DNA from: Mycobacterium sp. E3198
Lineage (GTDB): Bacteria > Actinomycetota > Actinomycetes > Mycobacteriales > Mycobacteriaceae
Length of the DNA stretch: 64,000 nt
Assembly: GCF_001667015.1 (NCBI RefSeq)
Contig: NZ_LZIS01000028.1
Coordinates: 1-64,000, forward strand
Reading direction: 5' to 3'
Shown: piece by piece, positions 9,040 to 17,262 of the stretch
How positions within the stretch are numbered: position 1 is the first letter of the stretch
Layout of the letters: each line of letters starts with the position of its first letter
The notes under the pieces: generated by a model
Seen by the model: the letters and a program-made list of their open reading frames with translations, nothing else
Told to the model about the DNA's origin: nothing
The model's database searches: none
Program-made: the position numbers and the translations under genes

Positions 9040-9064
9040 TGAGAATTGTTACCGATAATTCTCA
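9040..9064. promoter_or_regulatory. Probable TetR operator, 8-9-8 inverted repeat
   Basis: TGAGAATT, nine bases, then AATTCTCA: a perfect inverted repeat in the divergent gap between the P450 at 8920 and the TetR gene at 9104. It is the only strong palindrome I see there, so it is the likely autoregulatory site. Confidence 0.7.
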
Positions 9065-9103
9065 GCCTGAGGGAAGTTTCTCTCGGCTGTTCGGGGAGGG
9101 TGC

Positions 9104-9658
9104 ATGGCACAGAACGACTGGCTGGTGGGCCGGGATCGCCGCAGCGCAGCCGCCGAACGGATATATGCGGCCGCCGCCGACCTCATCTCGCACGTCGGAT
9201 ACGACGAGTTCACCATCGAGAGCCTCGCCGAAACGGTCCACTGCTCGCCGGCGACGATCTACCGGCACGCCGGCGGAAAGGCGGCCATCAGGGACGCGGT
9301 GGTTGCCCTCCAGGCAAGCCGCATCGTCGATACCGTGCGCGAGGCCATCAAAGACCTGACCGGCCGCGAACGAGTGGTGACGGCCACCATCCTGGCTTTG
9401 CAGCGCCTGCGCTCCGATCCGTTGGCCCAGCTCATGCAGACCGCACCGACGGTGCCGCGCAGCGAGTGGCTCACGAACTCCCCCGCTGTCACCGCACTCG
9501 CCTATGACATGCTCGGATCCGACAATGCGGATCCACTTGCCGCCCAATGGCTTATCCGGGTGTTCCTGGCGTTGTGGTGGTGGCCGGTGAGGGAACCCTC
9601 CGACGAACGCGCCCTCGTCGAACGCTTTCTCGGCCGGTCTTACGAAGACCCCGGCTGA
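9104..9658 (+). CDS. TetR-family transcriptional regulator
   Basis: 184 residues. The helix-turn-helix covers about residues 30-55 (FTIESLAETVHCSPATIYRHAGGKAAI), the standard TetR recognition helix arrangement. The remainder is an all-helical ligand-binding domain with a WLIRVFLALWWWP segment. It is divergent from the P450 gene and preceded by the 9040-9064 palindrome, so it likely represses that P450 and itself until a hydrophobic ligand binds. ATG 9104 follows a GGGAGGG ribosome site. Confidence 0.88.
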   Translation: MAQNDWLVGRDRRSAAAERIYAAAADLISHVGYDEFTIESLAETVHCSPATIYRHAGGKAAIRDAVVALQASRIVDTVREAIKDLTGRERVVTATILALQRLRSDPLAQLMQTAPTVPRSEWLTNSPAVTALAYDMLGSDNADPLAAQWLIRVFLALWWWPVREPSDERALVERFLGRSYEDPG

Positions 9659-9666
9659 GGGCCGAA

Positions 9667-10785
9667 TCACCGACCCAGTACGGCCACCACACAGGACCCG
9701 CCGCCGCCCATTGCCTGCGCCAGCCCGACGCGGGGATCGGCGACCTGCCGCGAATCCGCCTCTCCGCGAAGCTGACTCACCACCTCGGCGACCTGGGCCA
9801 GCCCCGTCGCACCGAACGCGTGCCCGCGGGCCAGGCAGCCGCCGTCGGTGTTGGTCGGCAGCCTGCCTTTGGATCCCAACCCGCCCGACTGGACGAGTTC
9901 GGCGACGTCCTTGACGTCGACGAGTCCGAGCGCGATCAGCGCGGTGATCTCCTCGCTGGCGCACATGTCGTGCAGGGAGACCACACCCACTTCCTTCGGC
10001 GCCACCTGTGCCGCTTCGAAGGCACGCCGAGCGGTCAGCGTGATCTGTGACGGTGGGCCGACACAGGGACCGGCCAACGGCCAGCCCGCGTCTTCGGGCC
10101 AGCTGGTCTGCTCGATGGCGTTGATCGCAACGGACCGAGGGAGGCGTTCGGACGTCACGACGACCGCCGCGCCGCCATCGACGGACGCGTGACACATCAT
10201 TTTTGTGAGCGGCTCGGCCACCATCCGCGCCGCCATCACCTGCTCGACGGTGACCTCGTCGTCGTTGCGCCGCGCCGCCAGCGGATTGAGCCGCGCCTGG
10301 TTGTACGACTTCGCCGCGACCGCACCGAACACCTCCGGCCCGCATTGCGCGTCGTACAGCCACCGATTGGCCTCGATCGCATAGTGGATCTGCGGCGGGA
10401 ACCGGTCCCAGAAGTTGACCGCCGCCGGCACCACGCCCCCGGGCTCCAGCGCCGTCGTCTTCTCGTAGCCGATCGCCAACGCGGTGTCGCACCGACCGGA
10501 GGCCACCGCCCACACGGCGTGCCGCAAGGCGACCATGCCGCCCGCTGAGGCGCTCTCGATGGCGGTCACCGGAACCCCGGTGCGGCCCAAGCGAAGTGCC
10601 ACCTTGAGGCCGGTCTGGGGCGGCGCCATAGAGGAAGACGTGAACACCTCGCCCACAGCCTCATAGCCGACACCTGCATCGGCCAGCGCCGCCTCGGCGG
10701 CCGCGACGCCGAGCGCGGCCAGCGCGGTGTCAGCATGCCTACCGAATGGTGTGACGCCGATACCGGTGACGTGCGTGCCCGTCAT
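9667..10785 (-). CDS. Thiolase-fold protein (lipid-transfer type), probable CoA-ester aldolase partner
   Basis: A 372-residue SCP-x/Ltp-type thiolase fold: MTGTHVTGIGVTPFGRH opening, a GGCLARGHAFGATG histidine loop near residue 320 and a C-terminal GGGGSCVVAVLGR. The nucleophilic cysteine of true thiolases (C-A-S-G-M) reads S-A-G-G-M, with Ser80 in its place, so normal thiolysis is unlikely. In steroid side-chain degradation, related Ltp2 proteins are retro-aldolases that need a DUF35/OB partner. The gene just upstream encodes an OB-fold protein and the two overlap by one base (TAATG). A retro-aldol cleavage is therefore my favoured role. Confidence 0.78.
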   Translation of the reverse strand: MTGTHVTGIGVTPFGRHADTALAALGVAAAEAALADAGVGYEAVGEVFTSSSMAPPQTGLKVALRLGRTGVPVTAIESASAGGMVALRHAVWAVASGRCDTALAIGYEKTTALEPGGVVPAAVNFWDRFPPQIHYAIEANRWLYDAQCGPEVFGAVAAKSYNQARLNPLAARRNDDEVTVEQVMAARMVAEPLTKMMCHASVDGGAAVVVTSERLPRSVAINAIEQTSWPEDAGWPLAGPCVGPPSQITLTARRAFEAAQVAPKEVGVVSLHDMCASEEITALIALGLVDVKDVAELVQSGGLGSKGRLPTNTDGGCLARGHAFGATGLAQVAEVVSQLRGEADSRQVADPRVGLAQAMGGGGSCVVAVLGR

Positions 10786-11012
10786 TACGATTGCGCCTCG
10801 AACAAAACGATGATGTTGTCCTCCAACATCTTCTCGACGACTCGGCCGACGGTGCCGGGTGCCGGACGAGGCCCGGAAACCAACACTTGCAGCCGCCCGT
10901 CGGAGGTGTCGACCCAGGCGACGCTGTAGCCGTCCTGACCGTACCCGGGGATCGGCGACTTCCCGGGAACGAAGGTCGACGCCCACACGGTCGCGGGGCG
11001 ATCAGCGGACAT
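10785..11012 (-). CDS. Stand-alone OB-fold (DUF35 C-domain) protein
   Basis: Only 75 residues. The sequence (TVWASTFVPGKSPIPGYGQDGYSVAWVDTSDGRLQ as the core, residues 8-42) matches the OB-fold half of DUF35 proteins. The usual N-terminal zinc ribbon with four cysteines is absent: the protein has no cysteine at all. DUF35 modules act as obligate partners of thiolase-like CoA-ester enzymes and channel acyl-CoA to them. The start overlaps the stop of the upstream CoA-transferase gene and its stop overlaps the thiolase-like start, so these products are made together. Confidence 0.75.
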   Translation of the reverse strand: MSADRPATVWASTFVPGKSPIPGYGQDGYSVAWVDTSDGRLQVLVSGPRPAPGTVGRVVEKMLEDNIIVLFEAQS

Positions 11013-13119
11013 TAGTCATGCCTCCTTCGTGCGCGTTCGCGTTGCCCAGGGCCGGCGGCGGCATGAGCGGAACGGGGCCTTGGCCGACGAACCGCCATGG
11101 CAATCCAACGAGGCGGGCGGTACAGATATCCGGGTCTGGGTGAGCGATCTCGGGGAAGAATCCGCGGATCGCCAGATGCGGATCCGAAATCAGGTCCTCG
11201 GCCCGTTGCACCGGTGCGGCGCGCAAACCCGACGCCCTCAGACGGGCGGAGACATCGTCGGCCGACGCGGCGGCAACCAGGCCCGCCAGCTTCTCGAGCA
11301 CCGTGGGATGCCGCGAATCATCGGATACCGCAGTGATTTCTGCCAGGCATGTCCACTCATCGGGCTCTGCGATTTCAACGGCGATCCAGCGGCCGTCGGC
11401 GGCGCGATAGACGCCGCGATGCGCGGAATCGCCGACGTCGGAACTACCCGGAGCGGCGGCCGCGGTGACGAACTCCGCCACGGTCGACGCGACGACCTCG
11501 GCCATCGAGAGATCGATGACGGCGCCGGTATCGCGGGCGGGCCCGACGGCCCACGCGGCGATCACCACGGCGGCCACCACCGAGGACAGCGGGTCGGCTA
11601 TCACGGTGCCGAGCCGCGCCGGTGTTCCATCCGGCCCGACCGTCAGTCCGGCCAGTCCGGCATATGCCTGAACATTGTTGGCGTAGACGCGATATCCGGC
11701 CATGGGCCCTTCTGATCCGAACCCGGAGACCCGGACGGCGAGCCTGCCCGACTCGGCAACGGCGGCCGGGTCCACGTTGAGCCTTGCGAGTCGTGCGCCG
11801 CCAACGTTTTCGATGAGTACGTCAACGTCGGATAACGCCGCGGCGATGTCGTCCACCGCGCGGGCCGGGTCGATCAACAGGCTCTGCTTGGAATGATTGG
11901 CCACTGCGAAATATGCGCCGCGTTCGACGCCGGGCCTACCCTCCGCGAAGGGCCCCGTACGTCGATAGATGTCGAGGCGCTCAGGGTCTTCGAGCCGAAA
12001 CACCCGCGCGCCGATCGCGCCGAGCAGCGCCCCGATGATCGGCCCGGCCAGGACGTGGGTCAGTTCCGCGACCCGCAGGTCGCTCAGGCGGCCCGTGCGC
12101 CGACGATCCGCCCCTCGCCCGACGTGGGTGATCCACGGCGAGTCGAGTACGGACAAGTCCACACCGCCGAGCTGCGGCGTCGACACAGCGCCACGGAAGG
12201 CAAACTGCGGTGACGTCAGAATCTCTTCGGCCGTATTCACCGGTGTCGACGGCACGCCGTTGGCTTGAAGCAGTGCCGCGCAGCCTTCCTTGTCGTGCGT
12301 CGCCGCCCATGCCGTGACATGCCGGTTGATCAGATCGGCGTGGTCGATGCGGGCCTGACGTTCGTCGAGACCGGTGGCCCAGGCCGGATGATCAAGCGCC
12401 GCAAGCAGACCCCGCCATTGGTGGTTCTCGACCGCGGTGATGCGGACCATACCGTCGCGACACGGAAACAGTCCCGACGGCGCGAGGTACCGCCCGCTGC
12501 CCGCCCGTCCGGGACACGCGTATAACACGTGGGCGCATTCCGGGAGGGCAGCGGTGAACGCGACCGCCTCCTGCACCGACACGTCGACGCTCACCGCCTC
12601 GTTACCGTCGTTGCGCCGATCGAGGCCATGCAGTGCCGCCAGTGCGGCGACGGCACCCGCCGCCTTCAGCGCGACATAGCCCGGCGCCGGTACCGGCGCC
12701 CCGTCGGAGCCCTCGATCGTGGCGAGCAGTCCACCGGCCGCCTGGGCGACCAGCTCCCCGCCGGGCTGCGACGACCGCGGCCCGTCGAGGCCGAATGGGC
12801 TGACTGTAACGACAACCGCGTTCTCGACCATGGGCGGCGTCAGGACACGGCCGTGATCGACGATCACGATGTCGTGTTCGCCGATCAATGTCGACAGATC
12901 CGTGGGCGGTGGGACGATCCGCTTACCTCGATCAAGCGTGAGGTCCACGGCAGCGACCGGTCCGGCCGGGGTGGTGATCACCGGTCCCACCCGACGGGAT
13001 GCACCGGCGTCAGCCACCTTTGTGGCCTCCGCGCCGAGGCTGGCGAGCAACGCCGCAGCCGCCGAACCGGCGATCCCGTCGCCAAGCTGGAGCACGCGCA
13101 CGCCAGACAGGAAAGACAT
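11002..13119 (-). CDS. Tandem (two-domain) class III CoA-transferase
   Basis: 705 residues from ATG 13119 hold two complete CaiB/BaiF domains. The first begins MSFLSGVRVLQLGDGIAGSA, the second near residue 370 with LSDLRVAELTHVLAGPIIG. The second has a plausible catalytic aspartate (TVIADPLSS); the first has lysine at the matching place (YVALKAAG). One half may therefore be structural or substrate-binding, as in heteromeric class III enzymes. The open frame continues upstream to 13626 but only as a shadow of the acyl-CoA dehydrogenase gene. It lies 14 bases after that gene and overlaps the OB-fold gene. Confidence 0.85.
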   Translation of the reverse strand: MSFLSGVRVLQLGDGIAGSAAAALLASLGAEATKVADAGASRRVGPVITTPAGPVAAVDLTLDRGKRIVPPPTDLSTLIGEHDIVIVDHGRVLTPPMVENAVVVTVSPFGLDGPRSSQPGGELVAQAAGGLLATIEGSDGAPVPAPGYVALKAAGAVAALAALHGLDRRNDGNEAVSVDVSVQEAVAFTAALPECAHVLYACPGRAGSGRYLAPSGLFPCRDGMVRITAVENHQWRGLLAALDHPAWATGLDERQARIDHADLINRHVTAWAATHDKEGCAALLQANGVPSTPVNTAEEILTSPQFAFRGAVSTPQLGGVDLSVLDSPWITHVGRGADRRRTGRLSDLRVAELTHVLAGPIIGALLGAIGARVFRLEDPERLDIYRRTGPFAEGRPGVERGAYFAVANHSKQSLLIDPARAVDDIAAALSDVDVLIENVGGARLARLNVDPAAVAESGRLAVRVSGFGSEGPMAGYRVYANNVQAYAGLAGLTVGPDGTPARLGTVIADPLSSVVAAVVIAAWAVGPARDTGAVIDLSMAEVVASTVAEFVTAAAAPGSSDVGDSAHRGVYRAADGRWIAVEIAEPDEWTCLAEITAVSDDSRHPTVLEKLAGLVAAASADDVSARLRASGLRAAPVQRAEDLISDPHLAIRGFFPEIAHPDPDICTARLVGLPWRFVGQGPVPLMPPPALGNANAHEGGMTNVR

Positions 13120-13133
13120 GTCGCCCCTTGGGT

Positions 13134-14219
13134 TCACGTCGCGCTCTCCCCGGTCTCGGTCGCCGGATAACGGGCGGTAAGCCAGCGCGTGACTATCCCG
13201 CGGTGATGTGCGCGCGTGCCGAGGTTGGCCGCGACGCTCGCCGCGCGCCGGAGGTGTACGTGCGCGTCGTGCTCCCACGTGTAGGCGATTCCGCCGAATA
13301 CCTGTGTGGCGCCCTCCGGCACGGCCCGCAGCGCGTCGATGCCCCAGAAGGCGGCGAGCGATACCAGCGCCGATGCATCGGGATGCCCTTGTTGGCAGGC
13401 GTCGGCGGCACGGTTGACGAGCGCACGCCCGACTTCGATTGCGCACCGCTGGTTGACCAGGCGGTGTTTGATCGCCTGGAAGGTGCCGATTGGGCGGCCG
13501 AATGCGACGCGCAGCTTCGCGTACTCGATTGCGGCCTCGTTGGCGGCCGACGCGATGCCGACCAGTTCGGCCACCTGCGCTACCTGTCCACGCAGCGCGG
13601 CCGCACGGTGGCGACGTCCGGCGCACTCACCCCTCGCCAGGATCTGAATGGGTGCACCGTCCATAGTGATTCGTGCCGCCGGATTATGGTCCAGCGGGAT
13701 CAACGGCTCACGCTCTACGGCCGCTCCGGCCGGATCGACCACGCCCAGCACGGTGCCGTCTCCCTCGCCCGCAACAATCAGGAGCCCGGTGGCGACCGCA
13801 CCGAATGGCACGAGCGGCCAGACCCCCGAGACGCCCGCCGCGGTGTGTTGACCGCGTTCGGGCAGCAGCAGGCTGACGCCGTCGGCGCAGCGGTCCTCGC
13901 ACCATGCTGCCGCCGCGGCCGCGGCGAGCGGGACGGGCGCCGAGGCTGCGCCGGCGGCCTCGGCGAGCACGCACAGTTCGCGGACGCCGCCGCCTCCCCC
14001 GCCGGCGGTCTCGTTCACCAAGACGTCGGTCCACCCGGCCTCGGTGACGGTCTGCCACAGCTTCGGGTCGAACACGGCACCCGGGCCGTCGAGCAAAGCC
14101 CGAAACGCCTGAGGCGACCACGCCTTTCGGAGGATGCCCTCGGCTGCTGCGCGCAGGCGGGCGAGTTCTTCCGGGCTCGGGGCGGTTTCGCTCGACGGCA
14201 ACGGGCTGTCAGGGGTCAC
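13134..14219 (-). CDS. Acyl-CoA dehydrogenase, second subunit of a pair
   Basis: 361 residues of acyl-CoA dehydrogenase fold, with the C-terminal signature RVAFGRPIGTFQAIKHRLVNQ near residue 230 and a late HLRRAASVAANLG. The N-terminal and middle domains are short and lack the strong flavin-loop wording of the partner at 14209. Its start overlaps that partner by 11 bases. Paired, dissimilar dehydrogenases of this kind form alpha2beta2 enzymes in mycobacterial steroid degradation (for example ChsE1/ChsE2), one subunit being degenerate. It should introduce an alpha,beta double bond into a bulky acyl-CoA. Confidence 0.87.
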   Translation of the reverse strand: MTPDSPLPSSETAPSPEELARLRAAAEGILRKAWSPQAFRALLDGPGAVFDPKLWQTVTEAGWTDVLVNETAGGGGGGVRELCVLAEAAGAASAPVPLAAAAAAAWCEDRCADGVSLLLPERGQHTAAGVSGVWPLVPFGAVATGLLIVAGEGDGTVLGVVDPAGAAVEREPLIPLDHNPAARITMDGAPIQILARGECAGRRHRAAALRGQVAQVAELVGIASAANEAAIEYAKLRVAFGRPIGTFQAIKHRLVNQRCAIEVGRALVNRAADACQQGHPDASALVSLAAFWGIDALRAVPEGATQVFGGIAYTWEHDAHVHLRRAASVAANLGTRAHHRGIVTRWLTARYPATETGESAT

Positions 14220-15405
14220 GGGGCAACCCCAACAGCTTCTCGGCGATCACGTTGCGCTGGATCTCCGACGTGCCCGCCCCAAACGTTGCCGCCCGCATCA
14301 GCAGGTAACTCTTCGCGACGTTGCCGTTCTTCGCCGCCCCCGGCGACCCGCGCTCCAACGTCCCGGCCGGTCCGGCCAAGTCCAGGCCGAAGTTCGCCAT
14401 CGCCTGGTCCACCTCCGAGGTCAGCAGTTTGGCCACCGACGCTTCGGGGCCGGGGCTGAGACCGCGGACGCCGGCGGCGGTTGCCTGCGCCGAAATCTGA
14501 CGTAATGCCTCCACCTGCGCGGCGAACCCGACGATCCGATCGGCGACATAACCGTCAACGTCGCTGCCATCGCGGCCAACTGCCCCCCGCTCCTGCGCCA
14601 TCCTGACGAGGATCGCCAGCCTCCGTTCGATGCGGTGGGTGCGGCTCTGTCCGACCCGCTCGTAGCCCAGCGTGGATTTGGCGACCTTCCAACCGTCGTG
14701 CAGGGGCCCGACCACATTGCCACGGGGCACCCGAACCGAATCGAAAAACACCTCGTTGAACTCGGCCTGACCGGTGATCTGCCGGATCGGGCGAACCTCG
14801 ATCCCGCTCGTCCTCAGGGGCACGAGGATGTAACTGATCCCTTGATGCTTCTCAGCTGCCGGATCGGTGCGCGCCAGGATGTAGATCCAGTCGGCGTACT
14901 GAGCCTTGGAGGTCCAGACCTTCTGCCCGTTGATCACCAACTCGTCGTCGTGGATCTCGGCTGTGGTCTTCAGGGCGGCGAGATCACTGCCGGCCCCGGG
15001 CTCGCTGAAGCCCTGGCACCACACCTCTTCTCCGGAAAGGATTTTTGGCAGATAGCGTTGGCGTTGCTCGTCGGAACCCCACTGAATGATGGTCGGGCCA
15101 AGCTGATTGACGGCGCTGCGATTGATCGGCTCCGGCGCGTGCGCGACCGCCATCTCGGCGTTGAAGATGAGCTGCTGCACGGGAGTCGCGCCGCGACCAC
15201 CGAATTGAACTGGCCAGGAAATCGCGGCCAGACCGGCGTCGTGAAGCCGGCCCTGCCACAGCCGCATTCGATCAAGTCGGTCAGAATCGTCGCGCCCGGA
15301 ACCACGGACGTCGTCCGTCAGTGCGGTTGCCAGGAAGGCGCGAACCTCGTCGCGGAACCGCTGATCGGCCTCTGTGAGGACGACCCCGTAATCCGGTTCG
15401 GTCAC
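14209..15405 (-). CDS. Acyl-CoA dehydrogenase, first subunit of a pair
   Basis: 398 residues. The flavin-side signature WCQGFSEPGAGSDLAALKT is near residue 130, VINGQKVWTSKAQYADW follows, and the C-terminal GAGTSEIQRNVIAEKLLGLP is where many family members have YEGTSEIQ; alanine there replaces the usual glutamate position. It shares 11 bases with the smaller dehydrogenase downstream and a 4-base overlap with the amidohydrolase upstream, so all three are co-translated. The likely product is a heteromeric FadE acting on a ring-bearing or branched acyl-CoA. Confidence 0.9.
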   Translation of the reverse strand: MTEPDYGVVLTEADQRFRDEVRAFLATALTDDVRGSGRDDSDRLDRMRLWQGRLHDAGLAAISWPVQFGGRGATPVQQLIFNAEMAVAHAPEPINRSAVNQLGPTIIQWGSDEQRQRYLPKILSGEEVWCQGFSEPGAGSDLAALKTTAEIHDDELVINGQKVWTSKAQYADWIYILARTDPAAEKHQGISYILVPLRTSGIEVRPIRQITGQAEFNEVFFDSVRVPRGNVVGPLHDGWKVAKSTLGYERVGQSRTHRIERRLAILVRMAQERGAVGRDGSDVDGYVADRIVGFAAQVEALRQISAQATAAGVRGLSPGPEASVAKLLTSEVDQAMANFGLDLAGPAGTLERGSPGAAKNGNVAKSYLLMRAATFGAGTSEIQRNVIAEKLLGLPRDP

Positions 15406-16721
15406 GCCCCACCGCGAAGGATCGACGCCATCCGTATCTTCATGTCGCCGTAGGTGATCGCGGTGGCGCCCGCCCTGGGCGCGCGGCCGGCGTCGACCTT
15501 CGGCGCCGACAAATCCAGGCCGGAGATCCTCCCCCGCAGCGCGGCAACGGTGCAGTTTTCTCTGCCCCGTCGCTCGACGCCGGTGTAGCCGAAGACACGG
15601 GCAGCATTACGCCAGGTGATGGCCTCGACCTCGTCGGGTGTACACCCCTCCAACTGGGCGGCCAGCTGCTCGGGCGCGTCGGGCCAGCTGCTGTCCGAAT
15701 GTGGGTAGTCCATCTCCCAGCAGATGGTCTCCACCCCGATGCGGTCCCGCATCTCGATGCCGACCCGGTCGCGGATGAAGCACGACATGAAGTTGCGGCG
15801 ATACACGTCGCTGGGGCTCAGTCCGTCACCGAGGTCGTCCCCCGTCCAGGCCCGCTGGCGCGAGTAGATGTCCTCGAAGCGCTCCAGCAGGAACGGGATC
15901 CAGCCGATGCCGCCCTCCGACAACGAAAACTTGATGGACGGGAATTTCCGGACGATCGGTGAGAACAACAGGTCGGCCACGAAGCGCTGGGTGTCGATCG
16001 GCAGCATCGAGTTGTAGGCCAGATAGGTGGTCAGGTCGGACGGCACGGGCAACCCGCCGCCCGTGCCGATGTGGATGTTCACCACCGTGTTCTCTTCGCA
16101 GATCGCCTCCCACAGTGGATCCCAATGCGGATCCTGCCAAGGCGGCTGCCCGTAGCTTCCGATGTGCTGCGGGGCCGTCACCGCGCGACAGCCCCGCCCG
16201 GCCAGGCGCCGCACTTCGGCCGCGGCCAGCGCCGGGTCCCACAACGGCAAGATCCCCATCGGGATGAACCGGTCGGGATGCCGACCGCACCAGTCCTCGA
16301 TGTGCCAGTCGTTGTAGGCGCGGACCATCACCTCGGACACCTCCCGGTCTCCGCGGTAGGTGAACAGCGCGCCCGAGATGGTGGGGAACGACGGGAAGCA
16401 CAGTGACGCAAGCACACCGGAGGCATCCAGGTCGTTCACGCGTGCGTCGACGTCGTAGCATCCCGCCCGCATGTCGGTGAATCGGGACGGCTCGAATCCC
16501 CATTCATCGTTGGGCCGGCCCGCGACCGCGTTGAGCCCGATGTTCGGTAGCTGAAGACCGTCGTACACCCAGAAACACACGCCGTCGGCGTCTTCGACGA
16601 TGCGCGGGGCGTCGTCGGCGAAGCGGCTGGGCACCCGGCCGACGAACATGTCGGGTGGTTCCACGGTGTGGTCGTCGACGCTGATCAGTACCAGATCGAG
16701 AGGATCAATCACTTGAAGCAT
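15402..16721 (-). CDS. Amidohydrolase-2 family metal-dependent hydrolase/decarboxylase
   Basis: 439 residues of the ACMSD-like amidohydrolase-2 family. An early ISVDDHTVEPPDMF segment stands where HxH metal ligands usually sit and reads DDH, a family variant. A later LSEGGIGWIPFLLERF and the C-terminal MDYPHSDSSWP are hallmarks. Relatives decarboxylate or hydrolyse cyclic carboxylic acids. ATG 16721 is used; GTG 16712 is possible. It is probably first in the leftward operon to 9667, starting just below a 6-5-6 palindrome. A similar gene lies at 33891. Confidence 0.85.
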   Translation of the reverse strand: MLQVIDPLDLVLISVDDHTVEPPDMFVGRVPSRFADDAPRIVEDADGVCFWVYDGLQLPNIGLNAVAGRPNDEWGFEPSRFTDMRAGCYDVDARVNDLDASGVLASLCFPSFPTISGALFTYRGDREVSEVMVRAYNDWHIEDWCGRHPDRFIPMGILPLWDPALAAAEVRRLAGRGCRAVTAPQHIGSYGQPPWQDPHWDPLWEAICEENTVVNIHIGTGGGLPVPSDLTTYLAYNSMLPIDTQRFVADLLFSPIVRKFPSIKFSLSEGGIGWIPFLLERFEDIYSRQRAWTGDDLGDGLSPSDVYRRNFMSCFIRDRVGIEMRDRIGVETICWEMDYPHSDSSWPDAPEQLAAQLEGCTPDEVEAITWRNAARVFGYTGVERRGRENCTVAALRGRISGLDLSAPKVDAGRAPRAGATAITYGDMKIRMASILRGGA

Positions 16722-16731
16722 CTTAGACTAA

Positions 16732-16759
16732 TAGACACTTTCTGTCTAAGTGTTCTATT
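16732..16759. promoter_or_regulatory. Operator-like inverted repeat plus TGTTCTATT motif
   Basis: TAGACA-N5-TGTCTA (16732-16748) has the same 6-5-6 design as the palindrome at 2888-2904. TGTTCTATT at 16751-16759 is identical to the word at 2966-2974. It lies between an SRPBCC gene stop and the amidohydrolase start, giving the leftward catabolic operon its own control point. Confidence 0.55.
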
Positions 16760-17186
16760 TCGGGCTGCGCGCCCGGGCGAAGTCCTGCACCCAGCCCGCC
16801 ATCAAGCCGTAGACGGACTCCATGGCATCGCGTGCGGCGGCATCATCGCCGATCGGCTCATAGTCGATGTCCCAGACGACGGTTGATTCTCCGGGGGCGT
16901 CCGCGCTGTCGGTGACGGTGTTCACCGCCACGAAGCGGCTGACCGGCATCGGATTGTTGGCGATCTCATACGACAGCGCGCGCTCGTCGGGCTTGATCCA
17001 GATGAGGGTCTCGATGACCGGCTTCTCAGTGCTCGCGGCGATGAACCGTCGCATGCCGGGCCCTGCGCCCTCAACCCTGACATCGCTGGGTCCGGGGATC
17101 CAGTCGACGTTGCCGAAGTCGGCGAGAACGGCCCACACCGCGTCCGGTGGCGCTGCAAGCCGTTTGGTGACCGTGAATGTTGGCAT
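16755..17186 (-). CDS. SRPBCC (START/polyketide-cyclase fold) ligand-binding protein
   Basis: 143 residues. MPTFTVTKRLAAPPDAVWAVLADFGNVDWIPGP is the classic opening of the SRPBCC helix-grip fold, which encloses a hydrophobic cavity. Such proteins bind lipids or cyclise/hydrolyse polyketide-like compounds; no catalytic residues can be named. It is divergent from the crotonase gene at 17263 and precedes the amidohydrolase by 33 bases. Another SRPBCC gene is at 60152 in the conserved part. Confidence 0.8.
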   Translation of the reverse strand: MPTFTVTKRLAAPPDAVWAVLADFGNVDWIPGPSDVRVEGAGPGMRRFIAASTEKPVIETLIWIKPDERALSYEIANNPMPVSRFVAVNTVTDSADAPGESTVVWDIDYEPIGDDAAARDAMESVYGLMAGWVQDFARARSPK

Positions 17187-17262
17187 TCGCTGACCGTATC
17201 ACCGGATGTAACAGTTGATCGACTAGTGTACTTATGTACCGCCGACTTGCGAAGGAGGGCGT
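17187..17262. promoter_or_regulatory. Divergent promoter gap with GTAC-TTAT-GTAC repeat
   Basis: Seventy-six bases between the SRPBCC and crotonase starts. GTAC-N4-GTAC (17228-17239) is a short inverted repeat. TACACT on the minus strand (17230-17225) is a fair -10 box for the SRPBCC gene, with a leader near 30 bases. A GGAGG ribosome site precedes ATG 17263. Confidence 0.4.

Noticed and set aside
13120..13626. Extra N-terminal region on the first tandem CoA-transferase
   Set aside because: Arginine-rich shadow of the acyl-CoA dehydrogenase gene; CaiB homology begins exactly at ATG 13119.
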